Below, in pieces: positions 25,888-34,998 of a stretch of DNA of 64,000 nucleotides (its first letter is position 1; each line of letters opens with the position of its first letter). Source of the DNA: Rothia koreensis (lineage in GTDB: Bacteria > Actinomycetota > Actinomycetes > Actinomycetales > Micrococcaceae); contig NZ_NOIQ01000004.1 in assembly GCF_004136575.1 (NCBI RefSeq), positions 1-64,000 on the forward strand, given 5' to 3'. Both the position numbers and the translations under genes were made by a program. Below the pieces are notes generated by a model. That model searched no databases, was not told the DNA's origin, and was given only the letters and a program-made list of their open reading frames with translations.

Positions 25888-28800
25888 ATGGGAGATATGC
25901 CATCGGCTCTCGAACGATTCAGTCCAGCAACCCGTGAATGGTTCACGGGTGCCTTCAGGCAGCCCACCTCGGCTCAGGACGGCGCCTGGGACGCGATTGC
26001 CCAGGGGCGTCACGCCCTCGTCGTGGCACCGACCGGATCCGGCAAGACCCTCGCCGCTTTCCTCTGGGCCCTCGACAGGCTCATGCACACCAACGGCAGC
26101 CAGAGCGCGCCGACGCAGCGAACCGATTCGTCCGCGGATCACGAATCCTCGGAGGACACACCGGACTCGGGCACTCAGCGAGCGAAGTCCCGCCGCAAGA
26201 AGGCCACCAACCGCACCAAGGTGCTCTACATATCCCCGCTCAAAGCCTTGGGCGTGGACGTCGAGAGAAACCTCCGGTCTCCCCTGGTCGGAATCGCCCA
26301 GACCGCCAGGTACCAAGGGACCGAGCCCAATGAGGTCTCGGTCGGGATCCGTTCGGGAGACACTCCGGCGAAGGAAAGACGGCAACTGCTCACCGACCCG
26401 CCGGACATCCTCATCACGACGCCGGAATCCCTGTACCTGATGCTGACCTCCAAGGCGCGGTCGAGCCTGTCCCAGGTCGACACCGTGATCGTGGACGAGG
26501 TGCATGCGGTCGCGGGGACCAAACGCGGCGCCCACCTGGCGGTCTCCCTCGAGCGCCTGGACCGCATCCTGCCCCGACCGGCTCAACGCATCGGGCTCTC
26601 GGCCACGGTCGAACCCGTGGAGACGGTCGCACGGTTCCTGGGCGGCACCTCCCCCGTGAGCGTTGTCCGACCCGAAGCGGTCAAGAACTGGGACCTGTCC
26701 GTCTCGGTGCCGGTCCCCGACATGTCCAACCTGACGACGCCGGTGCCCCGGACCGATCTGCCGGAACAGCGTTCGGGCGTCAGCGCAGGATCGGCATCCT
26801 CCGGCACGGCGACTCTTGAGGACGCTCTGGGGCTGGACCTCGAATCTCCCCTGACACGGAACGAAGGACCAGAAGAGGGCGAGCGTTCGACGTCCAGGCC
26901 CCTCCCTCCCGAGCCGCCTCACACCGTCGTCGCGTCCATCTGGCCGCATGTCGAGGAACGAATGGTCGACCTGATCGAGGCCAATCGGTCCACCATCGTC
27001 TTCGCCAATTCCCGCGGGCTCGCGGAAAGGCTGACGTCGCGACTCAATGAAGTCCACGCGTTCCGGGAAGAGCAACGAGGCAACGTACCTTCCGGGACCC
27101 CGGGGCGGAACTCGCAGAGGGGCCCGGGGAACGGCCCGGAACCCGGCGTCCTTCCCGACGGCAACGAGGTCCCCTACGCGCCGGCCGCGGTGAACCACCT
27201 GACCTCGGGCACGGCGCCGGCCGAACTTGCGCGGGCCCATCACGGGTCGGTGTCCAAGGACCAACGGGCCATGATCGAAGACGCCTTGAAATCGGGCAGT
27301 CTCCGCTGCGTCGTCGCCACGAGCTCCCTGGAGCTGGGAATCGACATGGGTGCCGTGGACCTCGTGATCCAAGTCGAGTCCCCGCCGAGCGTCGCCAGCG
27401 GCCTCCAGCGCGTGGGTCGCGCCGGGCACCAGGTCGGCGAGGTCTCGCGCGCCGTGCTGTACCCGAAGCATCGAGGCGATCTCCTCTCATCCGCCGTCAC
27501 CGTGGAACGGATGCGTTCCGGCGCCATCGAACCGTTGCACATTCCTGCCAATCCTCTGGACGTCCTCGCCCAACAGACGGTCGCCGCATGCGCCCTCGGA
27601 CCGATCGACGTCGAGGCGTGGTTCGACGCCGTACGACACACGGCACCGTTCGCTGCGCTGCCGCGGTCCGCGTTCGACGCCGTCCTCGACCTCCTCGCCG
27701 GAAAGTACCCCTCCGACGAATTTGCCGAGTTGCGCCCTAGACTCGTCTGGGATCGGGACGCGGGAACCCTTGAGCCCCGCCCCGGCGCCCAACGCGTCGC
27801 CGTCACGTCGGGAGGCACGATCCCGGATCGCGGTTTGTACCCGGTGTACATTGTCGGCTCCGACGAGCAGACCCGCGGCCCGAAACGCGTCGGCGAGCTC
27901 GATGAGGAGATGGTCTACGAATCTCGCTCCGGCGACGTCATCGCACTGGGTGCCACGAGCTGGCGCATCGAGGACATCACCCACGACCGCGTGAACGTGA
28001 CTCCCGCACCGGGCCAGGTCGGCAAGCTTCCCTTCTGGCACGGCGACGGTCCGGGGCGACCCGTGGACCTGGGCGAAGCGACTGGACGATTCACCCGCGA
28101 GTTGGCGGCGGTGCTGTCCGAGGGCGACGAGGGCGCGGCTGCGGCCCGCGAGCGACTGGCCGACGCCGGGCTGGACGACTGGGCGGTCGACAACCTGTGC
28201 GCCTACGTGGACGAACAACGCGTGGCCACCGGTCAGGTACCCAGCGAGAAGACCGTCGTCGTCGAACGCTTCCGCGACGAACTCGGCGACTGGAGGGTCA
28301 TCCTGCACTCGCCCTACGGGATGCCGGTGCACGCCCCGTGGGCCCTGGCCGTGGGAGCGCGCATCGACGAGCTCTACGGTCTGGACGGCTCCGCCATGGC
28401 GGCGGACGACGGCATTGTTCTGCGCATACCGGCCATGGAAGAGAATCCTCCCGGTGCCGACCTGTTCATGTTCGAGCCGGACGAGATCGAAGCTGTCGTG
28501 ACCGAACAGGTCGGCTCCTCTGCGCTCTTCGCTTCGCGTTTCAGGGAGTGCTCCGCGCGTGCCCTGCTCCTGCCGCGTCGTGACCCGGGCAAACGGACAC
28601 CGCTGTGGCAACAGCGCCAGCGTTCGGCCCAGTTGCTCGACGTCGCACGGAAGCACCCGAATTTCCCGATCATCCTGGAGACCGTGCGCGAATGCCTCCA
28701 GGATGTCTACGACCTTCCGGCCCTGCGGCGCATCCACGAGAGCATCGAGTCCCGGCGCATCACGGTGCGCGAGCTCGAGACGCCCGAGCCGTCCCCGTTC

Positions 28801-31092
28801 GCGAAGACTTTGCTCTTCGGATACGTCGGACAATTCCTCTACAACACCGATTCTCCCCTTGCCGAACGCAAGGCCGCGGCGTTGTCTCTCGATCCGGCTC
28901 TCCTGTCCGAGCTGCTCGGGAAAGACGAACTGCGGGAGCTGCTGGACCCGGATGTCATTCGCGAGACCGAGGCGCAGTTGCAGCGCCTGGCCGAGGGCCG
29001 ACAGTTGCACGGCGTCGAGGGTCTCGCGGATCTCTTGCGGATTCTGGGGCCGCTGACCACGCACGACGCCGCCGTCCGCCTCGAGGACGGAGAGGACGCG
29101 AGCGCGTTCTCCCAGCAACTGGTGGATGCGAACCGGGCTTTCATCACCAGGATTTCGGGTGAGGAACGGGTCGCCGCGGTCGAGGACGCCGCCCGCTTGC
29201 GCGATGGTCTGGGCACCCCGCTGCCCATGGGGGTGCCTCACGCCTTCATCGAGCCCGTGGACGACCCCCTGGGTGACCTCGTCTCCCGCTTCGCTCGAAC
29301 TCACGGCCCGTTCACGGCCGTCCGGGCCGCCGAGGCTCTGGGCTTGGGGACGGCCGTCGTCGAGACGATCCTGAACCGTCTGGCCGTGGACCGTCGCGTG
29401 GTTCAGGGGCGCTTCCTGCCCCCGGAGCTGACTCGCGGGCAGGCCGGCGGGGAGCAGGACGGCGGGGAGCAGGCCGGCGGGGAGCAGGCCGGCGGGGAGC
29501 AGGCCGTGGAATGGTGCGACGCGGGGGTGCTCCGCACGATCCGGCGTCGTTCCTTGGCCAAGCTGAGGTCCCAGATCGAACCGGTCGACGGCGCGACCTA
29601 CGCTCGGTTCCTTCCCGCCTGGCAGCACGTCAGGGCGGACGGGGCGGCCGACGACCCGCGCGTGGACGATTCCGACGGTTTGCTCACCGTCGTCGACCAG
29701 CTCGCGGGCTTCCCCGTACCGGCCTCGGCGCTCGAGACCCTGGTGCTGCCCGCCCGTATCCGGGGATACCAGCCCCGCATGCTGGACGAGGCGATGTCCC
29801 GCGGAGACGTCCTGTGGACCGGTTCGGGCACGATTCCGGGGCAGGACGGGTGGGTGAGCCTGCATCTGGCCGAATCGGCAGACCTGACCGTGCCCCCGGA
29901 ACCGCCGCAACGATTGGAGGATCTGAGCGACGACGCCCGGAAAGTATTCGATGCGATGGGTGAGGGCGCGGATTTCCTTCCCCGTATCGCGGCGCGGGCC
30001 GGTCTGGCTCTCGGCACTGCGGGCGACGCACTGTGGGACCTGGTGTGGGCCGGGCTGGTCACCAATGACACGGCCGGCCCGCTCCGTGCGTTCCTGGACG
30101 GAGGCAAATCCGCCCATGCTCGACCCAAGGCACCGGGCAGGTCCCGATCGAGGGGCCGTCGAGGCGCCGGACGAATCGCCACCGCACGCCTTGGCCGACG
30201 CCCCATGGGGTCCGGTGCGGACCCGTCGTCGTCCACCGGGTTGGAGCCCTCGCCGGGTGGACTGGGTGATTCGCCCGCGGGGATGTCGGGGCTGAGTCCC
30301 CAACGCGAACGTGAGCTGAGCGGCCGGTGGTCGAGGGTGAGTGCGTTCCTCGACGACGACCCCCTGGACGTGACCGTGCGCGCCGTCGCGATGGCTCAGC
30401 TCATGCTGGACCGTTACGGGGTGCTGACCAGGGGCGGCGTTGCCCAGGAGGAGACTCCGGGCGGCTTCGCGGCGGTCTACCAGATCCTGACCGCGCAGGA
30501 GGACCAGGGAGAAGCCCGGCGCGGATATTTCATCGAGGGTCTTGGAGGGGCCCAGTTCTCCGCTCCCTCGACCGTGGACATCCTCAGGTCCTCGACGATC
30601 GACGACCAGCTCAGGGAATCGACATCGGAACCGCGCTCCCCCGAATCGGTGATCCTGGCCGCGAGCGATCCCGCGAATGCCTACGGTGCCGCACTGCCAT
30701 GGCCCGACGCCGTTCCCCCGGCGCGACTGCTCGGTCGCACGTCCGATGGACAGGACGACGAGTCCCGCATGGCCAGGCCCGGCAGGAAGGCCGGGTCCCT
30801 GGTGGTGTTGGTGGATGGTGCCCCGGTGCTGTACATCGAACGGGGCGGAAAAACGATGTTGGCCTTTTCCACGGACGAAACCGCCCTGGACCTCGCGGGC
30901 CCCGCCGTCGCCTCTGCCGTGCGGATCGGGGCCGTGGACAAGCTCGTGGTCGAGAAAGTCAACGGCCTGTCGATTCTCGAGCGCGGGACCACGAGCGACG
31001 ACGGCGAGCGCGCCCCCATCGCCGTGCTCCGCGACAGCTTGGTCGCGGCGGGCTTCTACACGACACCGCGCGGCATCCGGATGCGGCGGTAG
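25888..31092 (+). CDS. lhr: Lhr-family ATP-dependent helicase (Lhr, large helicase-related)
   Basis: A 1734-residue SF2 DNA helicase. Core motifs: Walker A APTGSGKT (near 46), DEVHAV (near 202), SATVEP (near 237), and VGRAGHQ (near 508); then the winged-helix and Lhr C-terminal domains. Lhr is a 3'-5' helicase of the actinobacterial DNA-damage response. The protein is longer than Mycobacterium Lhr by about 200 residues because of low-complexity inserts, near 75-105, 295-345, 400-435, at the repeat 1184-1204 and near 1400-1475. It is one of the longest genes here and stands alone. Long open frames opposite it are its GC-rich shadow. Confidence 0.93.
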   Translation: MGDMPSALERFSPATREWFTGAFRQPTSAQDGAWDAIAQGRHALVVAPTGSGKTLAAFLWALDRLMHTNGSQSAPTQRTDSSADHESSEDTPDSGTQRAKSRRKKATNRTKVLYISPLKALGVDVERNLRSPLVGIAQTARYQGTEPNEVSVGIRSGDTPAKERRQLLTDPPDILITTPESLYLMLTSKARSSLSQVDTVIVDEVHAVAGTKRGAHLAVSLERLDRILPRPAQRIGLSATVEPVETVARFLGGTSPVSVVRPEAVKNWDLSVSVPVPDMSNLTTPVPRTDLPEQRSGVSAGSASSGTATLEDALGLDLESPLTRNEGPEEGERSTSRPLPPEPPHTVVASIWPHVEERMVDLIEANRSTIVFANSRGLAERLTSRLNEVHAFREEQRGNVPSGTPGRNSQRGPGNGPEPGVLPDGNEVPYAPAAVNHLTSGTAPAELARAHHGSVSKDQRAMIEDALKSGSLRCVVATSSLELGIDMGAVDLVIQVESPPSVASGLQRVGRAGHQVGEVSRAVLYPKHRGDLLSSAVTVERMRSGAIEPLHIPANPLDVLAQQTVAACALGPIDVEAWFDAVRHTAPFAALPRSAFDAVLDLLAGKYPSDEFAELRPRLVWDRDAGTLEPRPGAQRVAVTSGGTIPDRGLYPVYIVGSDEQTRGPKRVGELDEEMVYESRSGDVIALGATSWRIEDITHDRVNVTPAPGQVGKLPFWHGDGPGRPVDLGEATGRFTRELAAVLSEGDEGAAAARERLADAGLDDWAVDNLCAYVDEQRVATGQVPSEKTVVVERFRDELGDWRVILHSPYGMPVHAPWALAVGARIDELYGLDGSAMAADDGIVLRIPAMEENPPGADLFMFEPDEIEAVVTEQVGSSALFASRFRECSARALLLPRRDPGKRTPLWQQRQRSAQLLDVARKHPNFPIILETVRECLQDVYDLPALRRIHESIESRRITVRELETPEPSPFAKTLLFGYVGQFLYNTDSPLAERKAAALSLDPALLSELLGKDELRELLDPDVIRETEAQLQRLAEGRQLHGVEGLADLLRILGPLTTHDAAVRLEDGEDASAFSQQLVDANRAFITRISGEERVAAVEDAARLRDGLGTPLPMGVPHAFIEPVDDPLGDLVSRFARTHGPFTAVRAAEALGLGTAVVETILNRLAVDRRVVQGRFLPPELTRGQAGGEQDGGEQAGGEQAGGEQAVEWCDAGVLRTIRRRSLAKLRSQIEPVDGATYARFLPAWQHVRADGAADDPRVDDSDGLLTVVDQLAGFPVPASALETLVLPARIRGYQPRMLDEAMSRGDVLWTGSGTIPGQDGWVSLHLAESADLTVPPEPPQRLEDLSDDARKVFDAMGEGADFLPRIAARAGLALGTAGDALWDLVWAGLVTNDTAGPLRAFLDGGKSAHARPKAPGRSRSRGRRGAGRIATARLGRRPMGSGADPSSSTGLEPSPGGLGDSPAGMSGLSPQRERELSGRWSRVSAFLDDDPLDVTVRAVAMAQLMLDRYGVLTRGGVAQEETPGGFAAVYQILTAQEDQGEARRGYFIEGLGGAQFSAPSTVDILRSSTIDDQLRESTSEPRSPESVILAASDPANAYGAALPWPDAVPPARLLGRTSDGQDDESRMARPGRKAGSLVVLVDGAPVLYIERGGKTMLAFSTDETALDLAGPAVASAVRIGAVDKLVVEKVNGLSILERGTTSDDGERAPIAVLRDSLVAAGFYTTPRGIRMRR
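29441..29500 (+). repeat. 15-bp tandem repeat, four copies, inside lhr
   Basis: Four in-frame copies of AGGCCGGCGGGGAGC (one with A for C at position 4) encode a Gly-Gly-Glu-Gln-Ala repeat at residues about 1184-1204. Three copies contain GCCGGC. Copy number is likely to vary between strains. Confidence 0.9.
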
Positions 31093-31120
31093 GTGGGGAC
31101 GTCCGGGCGCCCGACGGCCT

Positions 31121-31267
31121 CGAGGTGGCAGTTTTGTGCGGGCGCCGGCTCGAGGTGGCAATCTCGTGCGGTCCACGACCCGAGGTGGCAATCTCGTGCG
31201 TTTTTGGCAGCCAAAACCGCTCAAAACTGCCACTTCGCGCGGAATTCTGCACGCGATTGCCACGTCG
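31121..31267. repeat. Mirrored 30-bp-period repeat array, locus A
   Basis: Three 20-base units lie at 31121, 31151 and 31181, each starting CGAGGTGGCA and ending GTGCG, spaced exactly 30 bases. After a small hairpin TTTTGGC-A-GCCAAAA centred on 31209, inverted copies lie at 31218-31237 (18 of 20) and 31248-31267 (17 of 20), exactly the mirror positions of units 3 and 2. The mirror position of unit 1 (31278-31297) is not recognisable. The 273 bases between lhr and the convergent SDR gene contain nothing else clear. The same unit occurs at 51673. No function is known to me. Confidence 0.9.
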
Positions 31268-31365
31268 CGCGATGGCACACGCTCACGGGCTATTTTTCGT
31301 AGAGTCGCGTCCCAAAGCCCCAAGCCGTACTCGCCTCAGTGCCCAGATCGCGACTGCACCCAGGG

Positions 31366-32109
31366 TCAGGGCATGACGTCTCCGCTGTTGGGGCCGAGGG
31401 TCTGGCCCGTGTAGAGGTCTCCGCCAGGAGATGAAGTCAGTAATACCGCTGTGGGGGCTATCTCCTCGGGCTCTCCGAATCGCCCCAGGGGTAACTCGGC
31501 CTGTTTGTCTCGCTTCCATTCGTCGCTCAGGCTCTCCACCAACGTGGTATTCACCGGTCCTGGGGCAATCGCGTTGACGAGGATGTTCTTCGGCGCCAAT
31601 TCCAACGCAAGCGCTTTTGTCATCCCTATGACTCCCGCCTTGGCTGCGACGTAATGCACCAGACCGGCGCCGCCCTTGATCCCAAGCTGCGAGGAGACGT
31701 TGATGATTCGTCCGCCGTTCATTTCCAAATAAGGAAGGGCGATCCGAGCGGCGAGAAAGACCCCTTTGAGGTCAATATCTATGGTGCGCTGGAAAGTGGC
31801 CTCAGACATTTCCTCGAACGGTGTCTCATCGAGAATGCCGGCCGCCGAGACCAAAACGTCAATACCGCCCATGGCCTCGACCGCTGCTTGTACGGCACCG
31901 TTCAGTGAATCCGCGTCTGTGACGTCTGCCGGAAACCCGTGGACCGTGTGCGAGGCTCCTATATCGCGAACGACTCGATCCACCGCGCCTTCGTCTTTGT
32001 CCAGGAGGCTGACCTCCGCGCCCTCCCGATTGAAGGCTTTCGCGATGGCAGCGCCGATTCCGTTCGCTCCTCCGGTGACGATGGCCCTGCGCCCCAGCAA
32101 TACAGTCAT
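31366..32109 (-). CDS. SDR-family NAD(P)-dependent oxidoreductase
   Basis: A 247-residue classical short-chain dehydrogenase. The dinucleotide motif TGGANGIG is at 12-19, NNAG is replaced by VSAAG (near 88), and the catalytic Tyr-Lys lies in HYVAAKAG (near 150) after Ser near 137. C-terminal sequence is FabG-like. GAGGA precedes the ATG. It is the last gene of a minus-strand cluster with a second SDR, a polysaccharide deacetylase and an asparaginase; the substrate is unknown. Confidence 0.85.
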   Translation of the reverse strand: MTVLLGRRAIVTGGANGIGAAIAKAFNREGAEVSLLDKDEGAVDRVVRDIGASHTVHGFPADVTDADSLNGAVQAAVEAMGGIDVLVSAAGILDETPFEEMSEATFQRTIDIDLKGVFLAARIALPYLEMNGGRIINVSSQLGIKGGAGLVHYVAAKAGVIGMTKALALELAPKNILVNAIAPGPVNTTLVESLSDEWKRDKQAELPLGRFGEPEEIAPTAVLLTSSPGGDLYTGQTLGPNSGDVMP

Positions 32110-32152
32110 TTTTTGTCCTCTGATCTCGTCCTCGAGTGCAGTAAACGTCTAA

Positions 32153-32932
32153 TCAGCTGGGCCAACGAATCGTGAGCCCTCCGTCGACGACCAATTCCTG
32201 CCCGGTGATATATGCAGAATCCGCGCTGGTGAGGAATCGAATGGTTCTGGCCGCTTCATCGACCGTGCCCACTCTCCCCCAGGGGATGAGGCGGCCTGCC
32301 GCTTCCAAGCCCGCCATGCCGAGAGAATTTTCTCCGTCCAGGGACTGGGGGCTTTCAATCAGCCCGGGGACAACGGCATTCACGCGGATACCCCGCGGGG
32401 CCAATTCGACGGCGAGGGAACGGCACAGGCCGAGGACCCCCGACTTTGCGGCGGCATAATGCGCGTGGTCTTCCCAGCCGTAAACACCGCCGGCAATGGA
32501 CGACGTCGCCACCATGGCTCCTCCGTTGCTCATTCGGTCGGCGGCCGACCGAAAGACGCGGTGGACGCCGTTGAGATCGACGTCGAGCATGTCAGTCCAT
32601 GCCTGATCGGTCATATCGGTGAGACTGTTGCGACGAAGGATCCCAGCGGCGGCAACCACGATGTCCAGACGCCCGAACTCATCGACGGCGGCCTGCGCCA
32701 AGGCTTCACAATCGTCAGTGCTTCTGACGTCCGCAGGCAACGCGACGCATCGCGCTCCCTCCGACTCAACCCCGTCAACGGTCCGTTGAACGTCGTGGTC
32801 ATCCCCCGGGAAATAGCTGACGACACTGTGAGCGCCCGCTCGGGCATACGCGAGGGCCAGCGCCTGTCCGATGCCGCTCGCTCCGCCAGTAATCAGCGCC
32901 ACCTTGCCATTCAACTCGTCATCTCGCTGCAT
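32153..32932 (-). CDS. SDR-family NAD(P)-dependent oxidoreductase
   Basis: A 259-residue classical SDR with TGGASGIG near 15, AAAG near 95 and YAAAK near 163. The ATG at 32932 is chosen because AGGAGG lies five bases upstream, straight after the stop of the deacetylase gene; the frame stays open further upstream only as an antisense-type extension. It is related to but not a close copy of the next SDR, so the two may catalyse successive oxidations or reductions. Confidence 0.85.
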   Translation of the reverse strand: MQRDDELNGKVALITGGASGIGQALALAYARAGAHSVVSYFPGDDHDVQRTVDGVESEGARCVALPADVRSTDDCEALAQAAVDEFGRLDIVVAAAGILRRNSLTDMTDQAWTDMLDVDLNGVHRVFRSAADRMSNGGAMVATSSIAGGVYGWEDHAHYAAAKSGVLGLCRSLAVELAPRGIRVNAVVPGLIESPQSLDGENSLGMAGLEAAGRLIPWGRVGTVDEAARTIRFLTSADSAYITGQELVVDGGLTIRWPS

Positions 32933-32940
32933 CAGGCCTC

Positions 32941-33825
32941 CTACTTGCTTCGCGGGCTTCGCCGCGCGAAGTCCTGGGCGACATCTTTCATATATGCGAA
33001 CTCGACACCATCGTGGGACGCCATATGGTCGAAAAGCCGCTCGAGCATCAATAGGTTCTGGGGCCGCCCCGAGACATCCGGATGGATCGTGATGGGAAAG
33101 ACGGCGTAATCCATTTCGCGATAGACCCAGTCGAATTGGTCGCGCCACAGGTCCTCGATGTCCCTCGGCGACACAAATCCGTGGGAGGTCTGGGAGGACT
33201 TGATGAACATCATGGGAGGTAGATCGTCCAGGTACCAGGAAGCTGGAATCTCGATCAGATCGGTTTCTTCACCACGGACCAGGGGCTTCATCCATTCGTG
33301 GGCTGATTCGGCCTGGTAATCGATGGACGTCCAGGTGTCGCCGACTCGGACGTAATACGGCGTATGGTCGCGGTGCATGAGCGAGTGGTCATAGAGGAAG
33401 CCTCGCTCAGCCAGCAGTTCATTGGTCACGGTGGAAAATTCCCACCATGGAGCAACGTATCCCACTGGCTTGGTGCCCGAGCGGGTCGTGATCAAGTCCG
33501 TGCAATAGTCGAGAATTTCCTCTTCCTGGGCTCTGGTCATTTCCAAGGGATTCTCGTGAGAGTACCCGTGAACACCAATTTCGTGCCCCGCGGCGACGAC
33601 GTCCTCGAATTCTCGCGGGAAGGTCTCGATGGAATGTCCAGGCCAGAACCAGGTCACCGGCATGTCTCGACGTTGCGCGAGTTGAAGCAATCGCGGGACT
33701 GCCACTTCACCCGCGAACATTCCGCGAGAGATGTCGCCAGGTGAGTCCTCCCCACCGTAGGACCCGAGCCAGCCGCCGACGGCGTCGACGTCGATTCCGA
33801 CGGACACATAGATTTTCTTTGACAT
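32941..33825 (-). CDS. Polysaccharide deacetylase family protein (NodB fold, PuuE-like)
   Basis: A 294-residue protein without a signal peptide, so probably cytoplasmic. The metal-binding Asp lies in [11 protein letters not shown] near 10 and the H-x3-H in [11 protein letters not shown] near 85, as in the PuuE/allantoinase-type and HpPgdA-like deacetylases that act on small amides rather than on cell-wall polymers. AGAGGAG precedes the ATG. In this cluster an amide-hydrolysing role on a nitrogen compound is a reasonable inference. Confidence 0.82.
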   Translation of the reverse strand: MSKKIYVSVGIDVDAVGGWLGSYGGEDSPGDISRGMFAGEVAVPRLLQLAQRRDMPVTWFWPGHSIETFPREFEDVVAAGHEIGVHGYSHENPLEMTRAQEEEILDYCTDLITTRSGTKPVGYVAPWWEFSTVTNELLAERGFLYDHSLMHRDHTPYYVRVGDTWTSIDYQAESAHEWMKPLVRGEETDLIEIPASWYLDDLPPMMFIKSSQTSHGFVSPRDIEDLWRDQFDWVYREMDYAVFPITIHPDVSGRPQNLLMLERLFDHMASHDGVEFAYMKDVAQDFARRSPRSK

Positions 33826-33874
33826 GGTTGCTCCTCTTGCTCAAGGGTCGGTTTACTGTCGTGCCGGCGTTCGG

Positions 33875-34843
33875 TCAGAGCCGCCGGGTGAATTCGTGGG
33901 TGAACTCTCTGCCGCGGAAGCCGTGCGAAATCAGGAGTGCTGTCAAAATGCGTGCTTGGTAGGGACCGAGGGTTCCGGCGGGCACCGCCCCGGCCCGCTC
34001 AAGGTCGACTCCACCCCCATTCCCGTACAAGGGGCGGATCGGTCCGAAGGGCACGCGCGAAGCGAGGATGACGGGCACCCCAGCGGCTACGGCACGGCGA
34101 ACGACGTCACAGTACCCTGGGCCCGCGTTGCCGCTACCCGTCCCCAAAAGCACGACCCCATGCGCGCCCGCATCGATGCACCAGTCCATCAGCGACGGGT
34201 CGGAACCGGGAAAGACGGGGATGATTTCGACTCTGACGGAGTCAAAGTTTTCGTCGGGTTGCGGGAGAATCGGCCGACGCGCCGGCGCGGCCTCGGCGTA
34301 CACATTTCGACCGAAGATTTCGGCCAAGACCGTGCATCCAGTGAATGCATTGCTGGCCAGTGTGTGGGACTTGAACACGCCGCGGGAGGAATGAATGCGG
34401 CCGTTGAAACAGACCACGGAGCCCCACCCGCGGGTCACCGATGCGGAGGCTGCCCGTATGGCGTCGTGGAGATTGCGTGGGCCGTCAGCGTCAGGCTCGT
34501 CCGGGGTTCGTTGGGCTCCGGTGAAGACGACGGGAGCCGGTCCTTGCCGGACCAGTTCGGCGAGGAAGGCTGATTCCTCGAGGGTGTCGGTGCCGTGGGT
34601 AACGACGATTCCATCGAGCCGTGGGTCTGCCGCCTCTGCCTCGATGGACGCCACGACCTTCCTCAGATCTGACAGTCCCAGACGGTAGCTGCCGGTCATC
34701 ATGACGTCGCGGGTCCTGACTTCGACGTCGTCCAGAGCACCCGTCATTAGATCGTCGACAGAGGACGAGGCTACGGCTCCCCCGGACTCCTGACCATGCG
34801 AGGCAATGGTGCCTCCGGTCCCAAGGACCTGCACGAGTGGCAT
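33875..34843 (-). CDS. Asparaginase (L-asparaginase family, type I/II fold)
   Basis: A 322-residue asparaginase-like amidohydrolase. The first catalytic threonine is in LGTGGTIAS (near 11) and the second in VTHGTDTLEESA (near 87), with the C-terminal domain ligand region near 240. No signal peptide. GGAGG lies six bases before the ATG. First gene of the minus-strand cluster; it may hydrolyse asparagine or another amide produced by the pathway. Confidence 0.88.
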   Translation of the reverse strand: MPLVQVLGTGGTIASHGQESGGAVASSSVDDLMTGALDDVEVRTRDVMMTGSYRLGLSDLRKVVASIEAEAADPRLDGIVVTHGTDTLEESAFLAELVRQGPAPVVFTGAQRTPDEPDADGPRNLHDAIRAASASVTRGWGSVVCFNGRIHSSRGVFKSHTLASNAFTGCTVLAEIFGRNVYAEAAPARRPILPQPDENFDSVRVEIIPVFPGSDPSLMDWCIDAGAHGVVLLGTGSGNAGPGYCDVVRRAVAAGVPVILASRVPFGPIRPLYGNGGGVDLERAGAVPAGTLGPYQARILTALLISHGFRGREFTHEFTRRL

Positions 34844-34874
34844 TCACACCTCCGGCGATCGTGAGCATCGGAAA

Positions 34875-34897
34875 CAATCGATTGACGCAATCGATTG
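34875..34897. promoter_or_regulatory. Double LacI-family operator
   Basis: The 10-base palindrome CAATCGATTG occurs twice (34875-34884 and 34888-34897), centres 13 bases apart, 31 bases upstream of the asparaginase start and about 100 upstream of the divergent LacI-type regulator. The central CG with flanking A/T is typical of LacI-family operators. Confidence 0.7.
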
Positions 34898-34998
34898 TGT
34901 GCCGTGTGTGAGAATCAGATTATCGTCGCCAAAATGTGCCGTGCAACACTTTTCCAGGACGAGTTCAATTATTTCGAGCCCCATCGAAGGAGCTTCCC

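Noticed and set aside
31121-31267. CRISPR array
   Set aside because: Repeats are 20 bases with only 10-base spacers, half of the units are inverted, and no cas gene is present.
27487-31323. Long minus-strand frame opposite lhr
   Set aside because: It lies wholly opposite a well-conserved helicase, has Gly/Arg/Pro-rich translation and no domain, and is a GC-driven shadow frame. Similar frames opposite pckG and acetoacetate-CoA ligase were rejected for the same reason.
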